In this document: piece after piece, positions 24,169-35,244 of the stretch | Position numbering within the stretch: the first letter of the stretch is position 1 | Layout of the letters: every line of letters starts with the position of its first letter | Assembly: GCA_024699855.1 (NCBI GenBank) | Contig: JAMPIQ010000001.1 | Span: 558,001-622,000 of the forward strand | Length of the DNA: 64,000 bases | Source: Aphelenchoides besseyi | Taxonomy: Eukaryota > Nematoda > Chromadorea > Rhabditida > Aphelenchoididae | Direction of reading: 5' to 3' | The notes under the pieces: generated by a model | Told to the model about the DNA's origin: nothing | The model's database searches: none | The model's input: the letters and a program-made list of their open reading frames with translations, nothing else | Position numbers and translations under genes: made by a program

Positions 24169-26990
24169 ATGGGAGATACGCAAGAGCAACATCGTTACTT
24201 GCATTTACTGCAACCGATTCGCGACGTCGAAACCAATTGGGACGGGAACATCAAAGAGCACTTGAACGAGTATTTGAATAAACTTAAAAACGATCGTGAA
24301 CGCCAAGTGATTGATGATGAAGGAGATTCGGTTCGGTGAGCCAAAAGTTTCACTTTTCTATTCGTGTTTTTAGATTCAACTTTTCAGAGGCCGCAATGTT
24401 GCTTCAGGGATCGTTGTACATTTACGCCAAGAAAGTAGACAATCTTCACGCTGCCATAAGCGATGTTTTTGCTCACGGAATTGGAAAAGGAAAGAAAAAG
24501 AAAGTTCAAAGTGAGTACGAATTCAATCCTCCTGATTCTCGTGTAATTTTTAGTCGATCAAGCGGATGTTAGTGAAGAGCGGACGCCTAACGCTATGACC
24601 GGCAAGGAGTACGTTTTGTTGGACGAAAAGGAGAAGATGATGAAAAATCTTATCGACACTGCATGGCTCATTGAACAGGATCAGAAGAAAGAGAAGAAGG
24701 CACCGGCAAAAGTTGGAAACAAACGTGTGGACGGAAATCGTGATACGTTGGTAAAACTGCCGATCTCTTTTATTCCGACCAAAAAATGCGTTCTGTCTGC
24801 TCATCATCTTCGATTCAAACAGAATGATGAGTTCGTTTACATCAATCAAAACGATTTGTTTTGTACGAATGTGACCGCATACGCCGAAACCGATGGCACA
24901 ATGGCAAGTTCACAACTTCAAACAACTCCCGACATTCGCACTTTCAGATGACCGTTTTCATTAATCCCGCCTATTTTGGGCTGAAAAACTTCTTTACTCC
25001 CGAATACATTCCTTATCTTCGTGATTCGGAAAACAAACGTTGTGCAGCAATCGGAAATCCGTACAACATTGTAGCACCACAAGAAGCGTACGAACGTTTG
25101 TGTAGTTACGATCAACACGAGAATCGACCAGAAGATTCGTTTGTTCTCAACTACGTCGCATCACAACGACGCCAAACGTTGATCGATTTTGCGCATGACG
25201 ATTTTGGCGATGAATACGGAGCAGTCGATCATGAAATGGAGGATTGTGCGCCAAATTATGATTGTGAGTGATAAAGAAAGTTGAATTGATTGAACTTGAT
25301 TTTTAGTCACCAATCATCTGCCATCATTAGTCGAAGTGGATCGTGCATCTCAAGGATTACCCGATCCAATTATTTGCATCACACAACGCGAATCCGGTCT
25401 TCCCGTTTCTTCAATGGACATCAGACGTTCAACCGCAAATTTTCACATTCCAATGTCTATTGGACCTTCGATTCGAAATGCGTCCGTTGAATCACTGTTG
25501 AATGTGGAAAACGAATTGATGCTAATCGACGAGTATTCGACTCCGCAGAGCATTCGTCTTCGTTCGAAAACAACTGGCCGAACTAGGATCAAGAAAACTC
25601 ACTGTCGAAGTGCGGAGAAACAAGTTCAAACACGAAACGAAATGATCAAGGTAACTCTGCAAGTTCTACCTTAAAACTTCTTTTTGCGTAGAAAAGAATG
25701 ATTGAAGCGGGCAAAGAGTACGAAAAAGAAACGGCGAACACATCGAATTACATTGCAGCCAAGTTGTTTTCCCGTCGAATTTGTAAGATCGGCGCCATTA
25801 TCGACAACTTCAATCCAACACTTCGAGATCGAAAGATGCAGATCCTGAACCGTCCCTACTATCATCAGGAGTTGTACGAAAAGTCGGTGATGAAGAAACG
25901 ACGTGAAGAACAAGAGGAACGTAGACGTCGAGAAGAAGCACAGAAACGGCGAAATGAACGATTGGAGCGTGCAAGTGCTCGAAGTTCCGCGCGTCCCGAA
26001 GAGCCAAGAGAGAAACGACCACGAAGATGTGAATCATGAATCTGTTCACATTGAAGGTGATACAAACTTTTTAGCTGATTCGCCTTCATTTACGCAAGAA
26101 AACGATTTCGGTGTTCCCGTTGACGAAGTGGAAGAGTACGCCACTGCTGTCGAGATGTCATCTCACAGTGATTATGATCCTGCAAATTTGCTAGAACGTG
26201 AAGTCAATGCGGAAACGGATGCGAATCACGAAGACGATTTCTACGACGATCCGATGAGTGATGTTGAGATCTTTCCCGATCAAAGTGACGAGCACGTGGA
26301 AGAGGACATTGTGCGTGGAGATGTGGCTGACAATGTGAGCGCGACTTTTTTGTTTGGTGTCGATACCGAAGAAACGCGTTCGTTGAGCAAATTCGTTAGC
26401 AACGATCGTCAGTTTTTCGAGTTCACTGAGTTGGAAAAATTCTTCAAACGAGTCAATTTGGACACGTTGACATCAGATCGAGCGTTCATTCAGCAGCTTC
26501 AAAGGTTTGTTAATTGACCGTTTTGTAACACACTTCATTAAAGCTTTTGGAATTCTGATAACGAAACGTCGAAGGAGGGTGTGAAGAAACGACTTCAGAA
26601 TTGGACCAAACACATCGTTCAACGAATCGAAGAGGACACGAATCACAACGCTTTTGAGATTCACAACTATGGCGGTGCAATTCTGCGAGCGTTCGGTCCG
26701 GGAACCAGTGGAATTGGAAAAACGATTAAATTCAAAGATGTAAGTTCGTTTTTTAGACTTTATGTCGACTTTGTTTTCAGATCGTTGAAAAAGTGCCACG
26801 TTATGAAGCGAGTCGCTATCTTCTGGCGGTTTTGATTCTCGCAAATTGTGGTAATATTGAGATTATCAACGACGACTCCATAAAGGGAGATGGAAGAACA
26901 ATTATGTACGAAACGAAAATTAAACTGATTTCACTTGAAGAACATCGAAGAGTCTTCGAGAGCGAACAGGCCTTAATCAGTAAAACATGA
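24169..26990 (+). CDS. NCAPH2: Condensin II subunit H2 (kleisin beta)
   Basis: Nine exons keep one frame over 830 residues: 24169-24335, 24374-24510, 24554-24903, 24948-25263, 25307-25650, 25692-25968, 26009-26504, 26544-26739 and 26781-26990. The N-terminal kleisin segment (HLLQPIRDVETNW, then FSEAAMLLQGSLYIYAKKV) matches CAP-H2, which binds the SMC2 neck. The C-terminal winged-helix part (FEIHNYGGAILRAF...RYEASRYLLAVLILANCGNI) matches the segment that closes the ring on SMC4. The middle is charged, with an Arg/Glu coiled coil (EEQEERRRREEAQKRR) and an acidic stretch. Two introns are unusual: the one after 24903 begins GC (GCAAGT), and the one at 25969-26008 uses a weak GTGCAAG donor but is needed to keep frame. 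Confidence 0.93.
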
Positions 26991-27132
26991 GTTTTTGTGG
27001 TTATTTTTTGTGATTAATTGATATAAGTACTGTAAACTTTGCGACAATAAAAACCTCCAAATGGTGGTCAATCGTTTATGACACCAACAATTAGAATGTA
27101 AAGATTATTACTATGGATTGAATCGCTGTAGC

Positions 27133-27539
27133 TTATGGCTTCTTTTGGATAAAGTTGTTTGATTTCCATTCTTCGAATTGAGCGTCGTAGAATTCGCGGA
27201 ACTCTTTCTTTGTCACCACTCCATTCGAATCCGAGTCAATGTTCTGAAATCGATCAATCGATTAGACGAGCGATGAATTCAACAACGAACCTTAACATCA
27301 CTCAATGGTAACAGTTTCTTGACTTCTGCTTTTACTTGTTCAGTCGGTAACTCTCCCTTCTTTTGCTTATCCAAATAGTCAAAAACTAAACGGCTAGAAG
27401 ATTAACAATCGAAAGTTCAAGTGAACTTACTTTTGTTGCCCGGATTTCCTAATCTTTTAGGCTTCCGATGTGGTGTCGCTGCCGAGTAGGCGATCAAGGC
27501 TCCGACCAAAAGTACGACAATTACAAGTGACTTTTGCAT
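27133..27539 (-). CDS. Small secreted EF-hand protein
   Basis: Three exons (27431-27539, 27291-27385, 27133-27243) encode 104 residues. A signal peptide (about 20 residues) is followed by a basic stretch (HRKPKRLGNPGNK) and two EF-hand-like units. The second has a good calcium loop (DSDSNGVVTKKE) and the first (LDKQKKGELPTEQ) is degenerate. A secreted calcium-binding protein of this size could be a cuticle or gland product, but no family is recognised. A TATA-like box lies about 100 nt upstream of the start, suggesting strong, regulated expression. The ATG at 27539 was chosen because it opens directly into the signal peptide. Confidence 0.8.
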
Positions 27540-27637
27540 TGTTTCTAAAACTACAATAAGCCATGAGCGAATAACAAAAATCACGAAAACAACAAAACGC
27601 TGAATATAAATCACTAGAAGTGAAATAGACGACGGTT

Positions 27638-27647
27638 CCTTTTTATA
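27638..27647 (-). promoter_or_regulatory. TATA-like box of the EF-hand gene
   Basis: The minus strand reads TATAAAAAGG, a good TATA match, 99 nt upstream of the ATG at 27539. This leaves room for a short 5' UTR. No transcript data support it here. Confidence 0.45.
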
Positions 27648-28186
27648 CGCTAATCCACAATATTTTAGCGAAAACGACGGCACCGTGCTCCAACATGAAG
27701 ACCTGTTCTGGAATGGATAGCGGTTATCAAACGGACGGATAACAAAACATCTGCCCGGATTTGTGATGCCTTCGTTGTTTCCCGACCTCTGAGTGACCGA
27801 TCAAAAAGTTTCATAAACGAAGAGCGCGGCGCATCCCGCTATGTTTCTTTTTCCAGTTGTTTAAGCGATTCGGCGGATTTTTAGGATCAAAAAGCAAACC
27901 GGATGAGAGTCAGTTTCAATAAACAAACTGACAGAACTGCTCCACCGAGCTTCTAAAGTTCTTTTTCAACTAACATGAAGATTGTGTTGGAATGATTAAC
28001 CAGAAAGTTTTTATTTACCGCTCAAAAAAGCAAAAAAGACAAAAAGCAAACGTGATCATGGATGCGAAGATGAACCCGATTTTGTACTGTTGAGCTTCGG
28101 AGTCGGTTGATAACCAAATTTGCTAAAGCAGTTGAAGTAACTCGGCATCTCCAATCCGCCAACTGAACGTCCCTAAATGCAAAGTT
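27648..28186. other. Intergenic between the EF-hand and Ly6-like genes
   Basis: The part nearest 27648 belongs to the EF-hand promoter and the right part to the Ly6-like gene 3' UTR. No conserved frame or repeat was seen. Confidence 0.4.
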
Positions 28187-29041
28187 CTATTGGGAATATG
28201 ATGGCCCGAAACCAACCGGTTTCTTGCTTGATTTCGATTGACGACTCGAACTCTTAGATTCGATGCCCGCCTTACGTTCGGTTTTCTTAACACAATTGCG
28301 AGCCATTTTGTCCACGTAGTTGTAGACCTCTTTCTTCGATTTGAGTTCCATCGCCTTGAAGCGAAGTTCGCATTCGTAAGTGTGCTCATCAAGGATGTCT
28401 TTCATGTCGTTAACCTGGAATCGGACATCTGCACTGAACTCTATTTACAAACTCACGTGATTCGACAAAACACCTAAACCAATGAGAAGTAATATCAACG
28501 TGCCAACGAGAAGTACTCCGACTGCAATCAAAGGAATACGCAAGTAATCGGCAACGAACCAATTGCCAAACGACTTCCAGAAATTCTTCTTAACAACCGG
28601 AGCAATGGTAGTCGTGGTCTGAAAACATGGATTTCAAGTTCCGTATAAATTTGTTGTTTACCTCTTTCTTCTCCAATGGTTTGTTACACTTTTCACTTTG
28701 ACAGCAGTGGATTTGTCCGAACAAAGCGCCGTGATGTCCAGGAATTGATTTCGTATCGTTGACATTACCACATTCTGCCGGCAATTCGTTTCCATCCGCT
28801 TGTCCACAACCGTAAACTACGACTTCGGTTTGATTGTTCTCGACCACAAAGATGTAACAGGCTTCATTCTACAAGAAATGATTGAATGAATAGAAAGAAC
28901 AAAACAATTCACTCGGTCGAAGTTACAATCGTCGGTCTTGTTAACCGGATTGCCGCTGCGAACCGTTCGACCACGCGTCGAGTAACAGTAGTTTGCCGCC
29001 CCAACGAGTCCAACAAGCAACAAAAAGCAGAGATATTTCAT
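28187..29041 (-). CDS. Ly6/uPAR-like three-finger membrane protein
   Basis: Four exons (28913-29041, 28662-28868, 28457-28618, 28187-28414) give 241 residues. A signal peptide starts at MKYLCFLLL. The ectodomain carries the cysteine pattern of a three-finger fold and ends in the family hallmark CCQSEKCN. Unlike most Ly6 proteins, which end in a GPI signal, it continues into a transmembrane helix (IPLIAVGVLLVGTLILLLIG) and a ~90-residue charged cytoplasmic tail. The tail has a possible short coiled coil and a Ser/Lys-rich end. Three-finger membrane proteins modulate receptors, but no partner can be inferred. An upstream in-frame Met at 29068 was not used because 29041 gives the cleaner signal peptide. 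Confidence 0.8.
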
Positions 29042-29406
29042 TGCGAAAGCAGAGCAACCAATTCTCACGATTCAAACCAAACCAACTGACAAGAATAACC
29101 GTTTCAACGGCAAAAGTTGAATTTATGTAAATGAGATCTTGCATTCACAGATGATACAAACTTGTCAAAAGTTACTGGGGAAACGAATTGTTGTTTTGAA
29201 TAAACATTGATTCGGTTGTTACGGAGAAAATTGGTTCGACATCAAGAGTTAAGGACGATAACATGCATGTAATTTGAATACCGTAACTTCAAACGACGGT
29301 TGAAAAGGCGAAAAGCGAAGCTCGTTTGAATTCGCGCGCTCGCTCTGTCAACTGAAAATCGCTCAGCTTTCTGGTCCGCCAATAGAAATCACAAAAACAT
29401 TTGGAG
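29042..29406. other. Divergent intergenic region
   Basis: This 365-bp stretch lies between the starts of the Ly6-like and unknown basic-protein genes. No feature was recognised. Confidence 0.4.
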
Positions 29407-30144
29407 ATGAAGCGACAAGCTTCTTCGTCGAAGCGCATCAGAACGGATAGCAATGGTAAGTTGTTGGGCCCAAAGAGCTTATCTTTCTTGAGCAGGTTGT
29501 TCAATGATATTTTCAGAAGTCACTACGGACACTCCAATCGATGTCTGGTCGTTCGAAGACGTAAATGAACAATCCACCGAAAGACCGAGGCCAGAAAAAC
29601 GGTCACGAATGGAACTGGAATCAATCGGTCTGGTCGACAAGCGGAGTTTGGCCAACGAAGAACCAGAAGGTCAGCACTCGCACCGACCGAATCGCTGTAA
29701 ATTACGCAAATTCAGGTGCTTTCATCAATTGAATAAACTGTACGATGAGATGAGTCACCATGGTTCGAAGAAGTCTTTTAGCGAATTCAACGACATTCTT
29801 AGAGTCAAATCGAGTATGTCACAGCCACTCAACGTCAAGTTGCTTGTGGACAACGTGGAGAATGCATCGTCCGAACAGAACGCGAAAGTGATCGCTGCTC
29901 TAGCAATAAAGGTAAACGATAAGCTTAATCGAGCGGTAGTTTTCACACGTATTTTCAGATCAACTACAAGAAACAACATACGAACATACTCGATAAACGA
30001 CAAAACCCCGAAATCAACGACCGAAAATTGGATCTGTACGCTAAACTCACAGAGAACTGGTTGATCAAAGATGATCGACCACTCCGGAAGATCGATTTGG
30101 TTGAAACCGCACGCAATCTTTATCAACAAGAAGGCAAAACCTGA
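29407..30144 (+). CDS. Hypothetical basic protein
   Basis: Three exons (29407-29455, 29517-29911, 29959-30144) join in frame to 209 residues starting MKRQASSSKRIRTDSNG. I do not recognise the family. The N-terminal half is rich in Ser, Glu and Arg and probably disordered. The C-terminal half looks helical (LNVKLLVDNVENASSEQNAK, then KLDLYAKLTENWLIKDD). There is no signal peptide or membrane segment. The basic N-terminus (SSKRIRTD, EKRSRME) could be a nuclear signal. Splice sites and frame consistency across both introns make the gene credible. It ends just before the repeat-rich segment. Confidence 0.65.
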
Positions 30145-31298
30145 GTAATCGCGCTTCGATAAAACAATTTGTTCGTACTGTCTTTCAGAAGGTTTGTTTC
30201 TTGCTATCGATGAGTTGAATGTTCGAATTTCGGATGATACCCGAGGATCTTGTTTGCAATTATAAGATTCGTGATAATCCGATTAAGCGTGGACATCCGA
30301 TGAACATTTGATCCGGAAAGAAGGCCAAGATCGTCAGGATAATTTTGGATATTGTTCGGGCCTCAAAAACCGTGGATTGCTTCTCTGGGTCTTCTCCCCG
30401 AACCCTTCAGGGACTGAAGCAAATCACCGCCGAATCCGCTGGACAATTCCCAGTCCGTTTTTGTTTTTTCTCTTCCTCGATCTCTCAGCCGTCTGTCTCC
30501 CAAAATCGCGTTTTATTGTAACTGTGTTCGTCCTCAATAAAAGTGTTGTTATCCTATTCGCGCATACGTTGAGACCAAACAGATTTCATAGTTCTCAGCC
30601 ATTCGCAGGCTAAGGATGATGCCAGTTGTCATGCTCGTCTCCAATTCGCGAACTGCGTCAACAAAATGATGAAGGACGTAATCCACGAGATGCGCTAAGT
30701 GATCAACAGCAAGTTATTTAATAGTCACTTGTTTCAGGCGAAGTTTTGCGAGCAAACCTAAGACTGTTCAACAAAAGAAAGAGGATAAAGAAGACTAATC
30801 GGAGGAAATCCAATCGCCCGTCTCACCGCTATCTCACTATCTTCTAATCCAATTTTTTTCTTTATTAAGTCAAGCACACGGTCGAAGATGCAATCCAACG
30901 TAAGTTTAATTGGGCTAGTCATGTAGCCAGATGAAACGATAATCGCTGAGCTACTCGCACAATATTCTGGTCATCATACGATAAGACGTGACCACTTGGA
31001 AGACCCGCGGATCGTTGGCGAAGACATGGAATGAGCGTTAGGATCTTCAGCGCAAAAAATCGCTCAGAACCGGAGCGAATGGAAAAAGCGGTCGAAGTAT
31101 TCGCACTAAGTTAACAAATAACCATCTTTTGCACCTCGTCGCTTTGTTGTTAAATTGGTTGAATAGATCGTTGTAATCATCATTGTCAATATTTCTATTT
31201 TTGTGTATAAAACAATTTTACGCTAATGACTTGAAAGATTGTGGAACTAACAAATAAAAATAATTGAATCTACGGCGAGATTTGTGAACGATTTTCAG
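30145..31298. other. Non-coding or decayed sequence left of the mago fragment
   Basis: This stretch holds exon-like open pieces on the plus strand that I cannot place. One starts with ATG near 30219 (MFEFRMIPEDLVCNYK), is closed by TGA and stays open in the same frame to about 30540. Another is AKDDASCHARLQFANCVNK (about 30610-30666), after an acceptor-like CAG. The in-frame stop suggests a decayed gene. No N-terminal half of mago was found here. Confidence 0.4.
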
Positions 31299-31571
31299 GT
31301 CGTACAAGAGAATAGAAGGTGTTGTGTATTTTACTTATTAGCTGATTGGATTGTGCTGATATCCAAAGGCTTTTAAATTCGAAGGTGTCCATTGCTGTTC
31401 TGTTAATCATACTGTTCTACGGTCATTAGTTCTCGAGTTGTAGTCAATGGAAGTTTACTTCTTGGACGTTGATTTCTAATAGTTGACATTATCAGCTCAT
31501 TTGTTACTATGTTTATGCTTTTTACAGTCTCTGAAATCACTTCCAAGCGATATTGTATTTTGAAGTTTGTA
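31299..31571 (-). repeat. Repeat family copy D, inverted and truncated
   Basis: Read on the minus strand, this piece matches the left part of the dispersed repeat: the blocks TACACAACACC, ATCAG, TTAACAGAACA and CCATTGACTACAACT appear in the same order as in copies A-C. It starts abruptly at the GTACAAG position and ends exactly where mago homology begins. It is more diverged than copies B and C. Confidence 0.65.
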
Positions 31572-31915
31572 TTGAAGCGCATAATCCTCGAGTCGGACAT
31601 TCTGATGGTATGTGGAAGTTTTTTAGTTGATTAACACGTGTTTGCAGGAAGACGATTCCAAATGGCCGGAACCGGATCGCGTTGGACGTCAGGAGTTGGA
31701 GATCTTGATTGGTGATGAGCACGTTTCTTTCACCACCAGGTTGGCAACTCAGCAATCAAATCGTACATAAGATTTTCAGCAAAATTGGCTCATTGATCGA
31801 AGTACAAGACAGCGAAGATGCCGATGGGCTTCGTGGCTTCTACTATTTGGTCCAAGATCTCAAATGCTTGGTCTTCTCGTTGATGGGACTTCACTTCAAG
31901 ATCAAACCCATCTAA
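31572..31915 (+). pseudogene. mago: mago nashi, 3' half only
   Basis: Three pieces (31572-31607, 31648-31739, 31780-31915) join in frame and match the C-terminal half of the exon-junction-complex core protein Mago: [44 protein letters not shown] and [20 protein letters not shown]. This is about 75% or more identical by eye to metazoan Mago and ends at the correct C-terminus. Mago pairs with Y14 and marks spliced junctions. The N-terminal half (the strands beginning YLRYYVGHKGKFG in the family) is absent. Its place is taken by an inverted repeat copy running right up to the breakpoint. Splice sites of the remaining exons are intact. It is either a recent pseudogene or a chimeric short transcript. 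Confidence 0.85.
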
Positions 31916-32197
31916 TTGTCTTCACACCTTCGTTTGTTGTCATTATTTAACCTCTGTGTTTGTAATCCATTAAGGACCATCATCTCATTTCGTTCTTTTT
32001 ATTGACTTGTTCTAAATGTGAAGTATGTTTTATATTGATGTTGTAATGTTTTCGTATGCAGATAAACCAAAGAACGAAACTTTGTCGAGCACAAAGCCTT
32101 GAAGTGGTTCAGAAATAGAAGTGCTATCGAATTGATAATCAGAAGGTCGACAAAATCAAAGGAAAAAAGTATTTAATTTGTCCTTCAGTCAACAAAG

Positions 32198-33030
32198 TCA
32201 AATTGCATCAGCATTCTCCTCGTCATTGGCGGCTTCGTCTTGATTGGTTTCGTAGAGTTTGCAGCGCGCCTCGTTGATTCGCACGTGAGCTTTGGTATCA
32301 GGTTGAGGCGGCGGGTTGATGGACAACTCGTGGCGCGACGGCAATTCATTGATCTCACGCTCGAACTGGGCACGTCGTTCCTTGATCTCATTGTCCAAAT
32401 TTCCCATCTTTTGAACGAGTTCTTCTTTCACAACATGCGGTGATTCGGCCTTCGGTTCGGGTTCTATCACTGCACCTTTCACATTCTTCGCTTCGTTCTA
32501 CATTCGAATAGATAAATTAAATGTTCGGAGTAGAGGACTTACACTCGTAGTCGCATTTTTTGCCTTTGACGTGATGTTCTTTGCTGTAACGCCGTTGGCT
32601 ACGATCTTCAACTTGTTGTCACTGTCCAAACAAGTGACTGACTTGCGCTCATCGACTTCGTTCTTCTGAATCGGATTCTGAAATCAAGAGAATACTTTAA
32701 GATTATTGTTCGTTAACTGGCCTTATCGTTTTTCGATGGCGATTTGCGAACTGTCGGGACGTGGGACTCCGTCTTTTGAGTCTCCACTTTCACAGCCATG
32801 ATTTTCGGTTGCAACGGAATGTTTTGCAGTTGGGAAGTTTGACGTCCCTGCGATTGTTTTGGCAATTTGACTTTCGAGTCGGTCGGAGTTCGCATACGTG
32901 ATCCTAGCGAGTCCACAGACGGACGCTTCTTCTTGTTGGCACAAATGGAGATTAGACCGACGAAACTGAAGAGAAGAGCAACAGCAAAACGAAGTTCGTA
33001 GATCGCGCCGATGATGGTCAGTTGATGCAT
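32198..33030 (-). CDS. Hypothetical single-pass membrane protein
   Basis: Three pieces (32722-33030, 32543-32677, 32198-32497) stay in frame over 247 residues. The N-terminus has one hydrophobic helix (FAVALLFSFVGLISICA) followed by KKKRP, predicting a short outside or lumenal end and a long cytosolic tail. The tail is hydrophilic, Lys/Glu/Ser/Pro-rich and ends acidic (NDEENADAI). No domain is recognised. Joining exons 1 and 2 needs a GC-type donor of poor consensus (AAG|GCCAGT); an undetected exon or frameshift is the alternative. An upstream in-frame Met lies at 33096. A Tc1-like transposon begins 177 bp upstream of the start. Confidence 0.6.
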
Positions 33031-33207
33031 GTCGATGGAAAACCGAGAATACGAAAGATCGAAAGCCAACTCAGATTGACGGATCGAAGCCGACAACTTA
33101 CAACCGTTGAGTTTGGACGACGAAATGACGAAGAGTAACCAGGCATTCGCCTTTCCATTAAACCTTTTTGCATAACTTGACTGAATGAATTAACGTTCAA
33201 TCGAATA

Positions 33208-34482
33208 CAGTACTGGACAAAAGTTTGGAAGACGCCTGTATTTCGCGAATGGCTGCAGGGAACAGGTCGGTTTTTGTACATTGAACCCCTTAGACAAAGA
33301 GTATTTGAATGAACATAAGAAAAAGTTGGCGCGTGACGTTCAATTATAGAAAAGATTGTGTAACTCGAAAATCGAGTGGACAGAAGTTTGGAAGACACTT
33401 GGTTTATTGGGTTTTTTGGATGCATTAGTAATGACAGCGTGGTTTTTTTCATATTTTCAGTTTTGTCGATAAATATTTTTTCATTTTAGATGCTGTCGGA
33501 CGAGAAGAAAAATGAAATTAAGGAACAATACACGATTTTACGAAGTATTAGAGGAACGGCGACGCAATGTGAAGTTTCGAAGTCAAGTGTTGAGCGCGTA
33601 CTCAAAATTCGAGCAGAAAGACTCTCGGTCGACCAAAGAAAGTGAATCCCCGTCTTCGTTGTCGTATTAAAGGCCATGTAGTCAACGAACTTCAAGGCGG
33701 AACCGCGTTACCTCGCGTTCAATCCAGAATAACTTGGAGTTGGAGGTCGATCGACGATCGATTCGCCGCTGGCTGAATCGTGACAATGTCTTCTACGAGT
33801 TTGTTCAGAAGCGGCTTCCTCTCACGGACACACACTGCCTGAAGCGCCTCAACTTTGCTCGACGCCACTTGATCGCTGGGACCGACTTTACAACATGGAT
33901 TTTCAGTGACGAGAACCGCTTTTGTCTGGACGGGCCGGACAGTGCAGGTTCTTATGGAACCGAAAACGTTCATTTGGAGCGATACAAGCGACAAATGGGC
34001 GGTGGATCAATTATGATCCTCGGTGCCATCTGTTCAACCGGGAAATTGCTGATCAACGTACGTTCTTCGTCTATCTCTTCAACTTTTGATAAGAATTTTA
34101 TCTGTTATAGGTTTGCAACAATAACTACAAGGCGATCGACTACGCTTCCGATCTCAATTTGGAGATTTTCCCGTAGATCCGAAGGCAAATGAGACGCCGG
34201 TCCTGGGTTTGGCAACAATACCTTGCGCCAATTCACACGGCGAAGGTCACCACTGACTTCTTACTCGACCAGAAAGTAGCTACAAGCGCTTGGTTATCCC
34301 GTAGCCCGGATTTGAACCCGATGGAGAACGTTTGGAAGCTGATGGAAGACTAAATATACAAGCATGGTCAATTAAGGCCCCTTTCTCCTCTATGAATAAG
34401 CGACTTGTGGATGTGGTCGAAAAGCGAGGCGATCAGATATCTTAACAAAACAAAGTGTCTTCCGAACTTTTGTCCAGTACTG
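33208..34482 (+). mobile_element. Decayed Tc1/Tc3-like DNA transposon
   Basis: A 1,275-bp element is boun­ded by near-perfect inverted termini (left end CAGTACTGGACAAAAGTTTG; right end its complement with about one mismatch) and flanked by TA at 33206-33207 and 34483-34484, the Tc1/mariner target. Plus-strand transposase pieces are visible: an N-terminal HTH (ATG 33490, LSDEKKNEIKEQY), a GRPKK linker, HTH2 and IFSDENRFCLDGPD with the first catalytic Asp, and SPDLNPMENVW with the final Glu. Frameshifts lie near 33620 and 33730. The second catalytic Asp is lost (QQYLAPIHTAK where QQD is expected). A second copy of the inner TIR sequence (about 33377-33399) resembles the doubled transposase sites of Tc3. 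The element is inactive. Confidence 0.88.
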
Positions 34483-34489
34483 TAGGCAG

Positions 34490-35244
34490 CATTAGCTGAA
34501 ATGTATAAACATAATGAATGTCAACAAATGAACTGAAAATGTGACAAAGAAAGATGCGAACATCCAACTTAAAAGTTCGAAAGCTGTCAATTTCCATTGA
34601 CTACAACTGGAAAACTAATAAATATGATACTTGTGATTAACAGAACAATAATAGGCGCTATTGAACTCTAAACCCTGTGGATATCAACCAAATCCAATCA
34701 GCCAACGAGCTTAAATACACAACACCCCCTATTCCCTTGTATGACACGCCCATCGCGCCAATCGATGTATCTTGGAGATGTTGGCAACAACTAGTGCTCA
34801 AATTGTATTAACAGATAGCTTAATAGTCTAGCTATTCAAGGTGTTCAAACTCGTAGCTATCGGATAACTGAGACGGAAATGAGAGCCCTTCAAAATCCAA
34901 CAATTTGTCAAAAATCGTCCAAAAATGCGAAAGTTTGTGGAGTTCTTCGTGTTGATGATGGTGAACTGTAATTTGGCCAACCTGTTAACAAGGTTACAGG
35001 AGTAAGCATCAAAAGTTTGGAGTACAGAAGTTGGCCGAAAGCAAAATTTGAATAAAAAACATACTCAGAAATTGACTCTTGTGAAATTGATTACAACTAC
35101 GAAGGCAGTTGATCTTAACCACTGTAATTTGCAGGAACAAGTACACAGTAGTGGATTAGTTTGTGATGCTTATTGCATTTTAATCAGTTTATTGGTTGCA
35201 GAAATTAACTTCACATCTATGACTTAAGATAAGGAAAGGCGAGA
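34490..35244 (+). repeat. Dispersed ~750-bp repeat, copy A
   Basis: This sequence is shared with copies B (37790-38541) and C (60900-61613). Landmarks are CCATTGACTACAACT, TTAACAGAACA, AAACCCTGTGGATATCAACC, TACACAACACCCCC, TTCCCTTGTAT, ATGTTGGCAACAA, GTAACTATCGGATAA-like and CTTCACATCTATG. No coding frame is preserved, and no terminal repeats or target duplications were found, so it may be a non-autonomous element. Copy A is more diverged than B and C and abuts the Tc1-like element. Confidence 0.8.
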
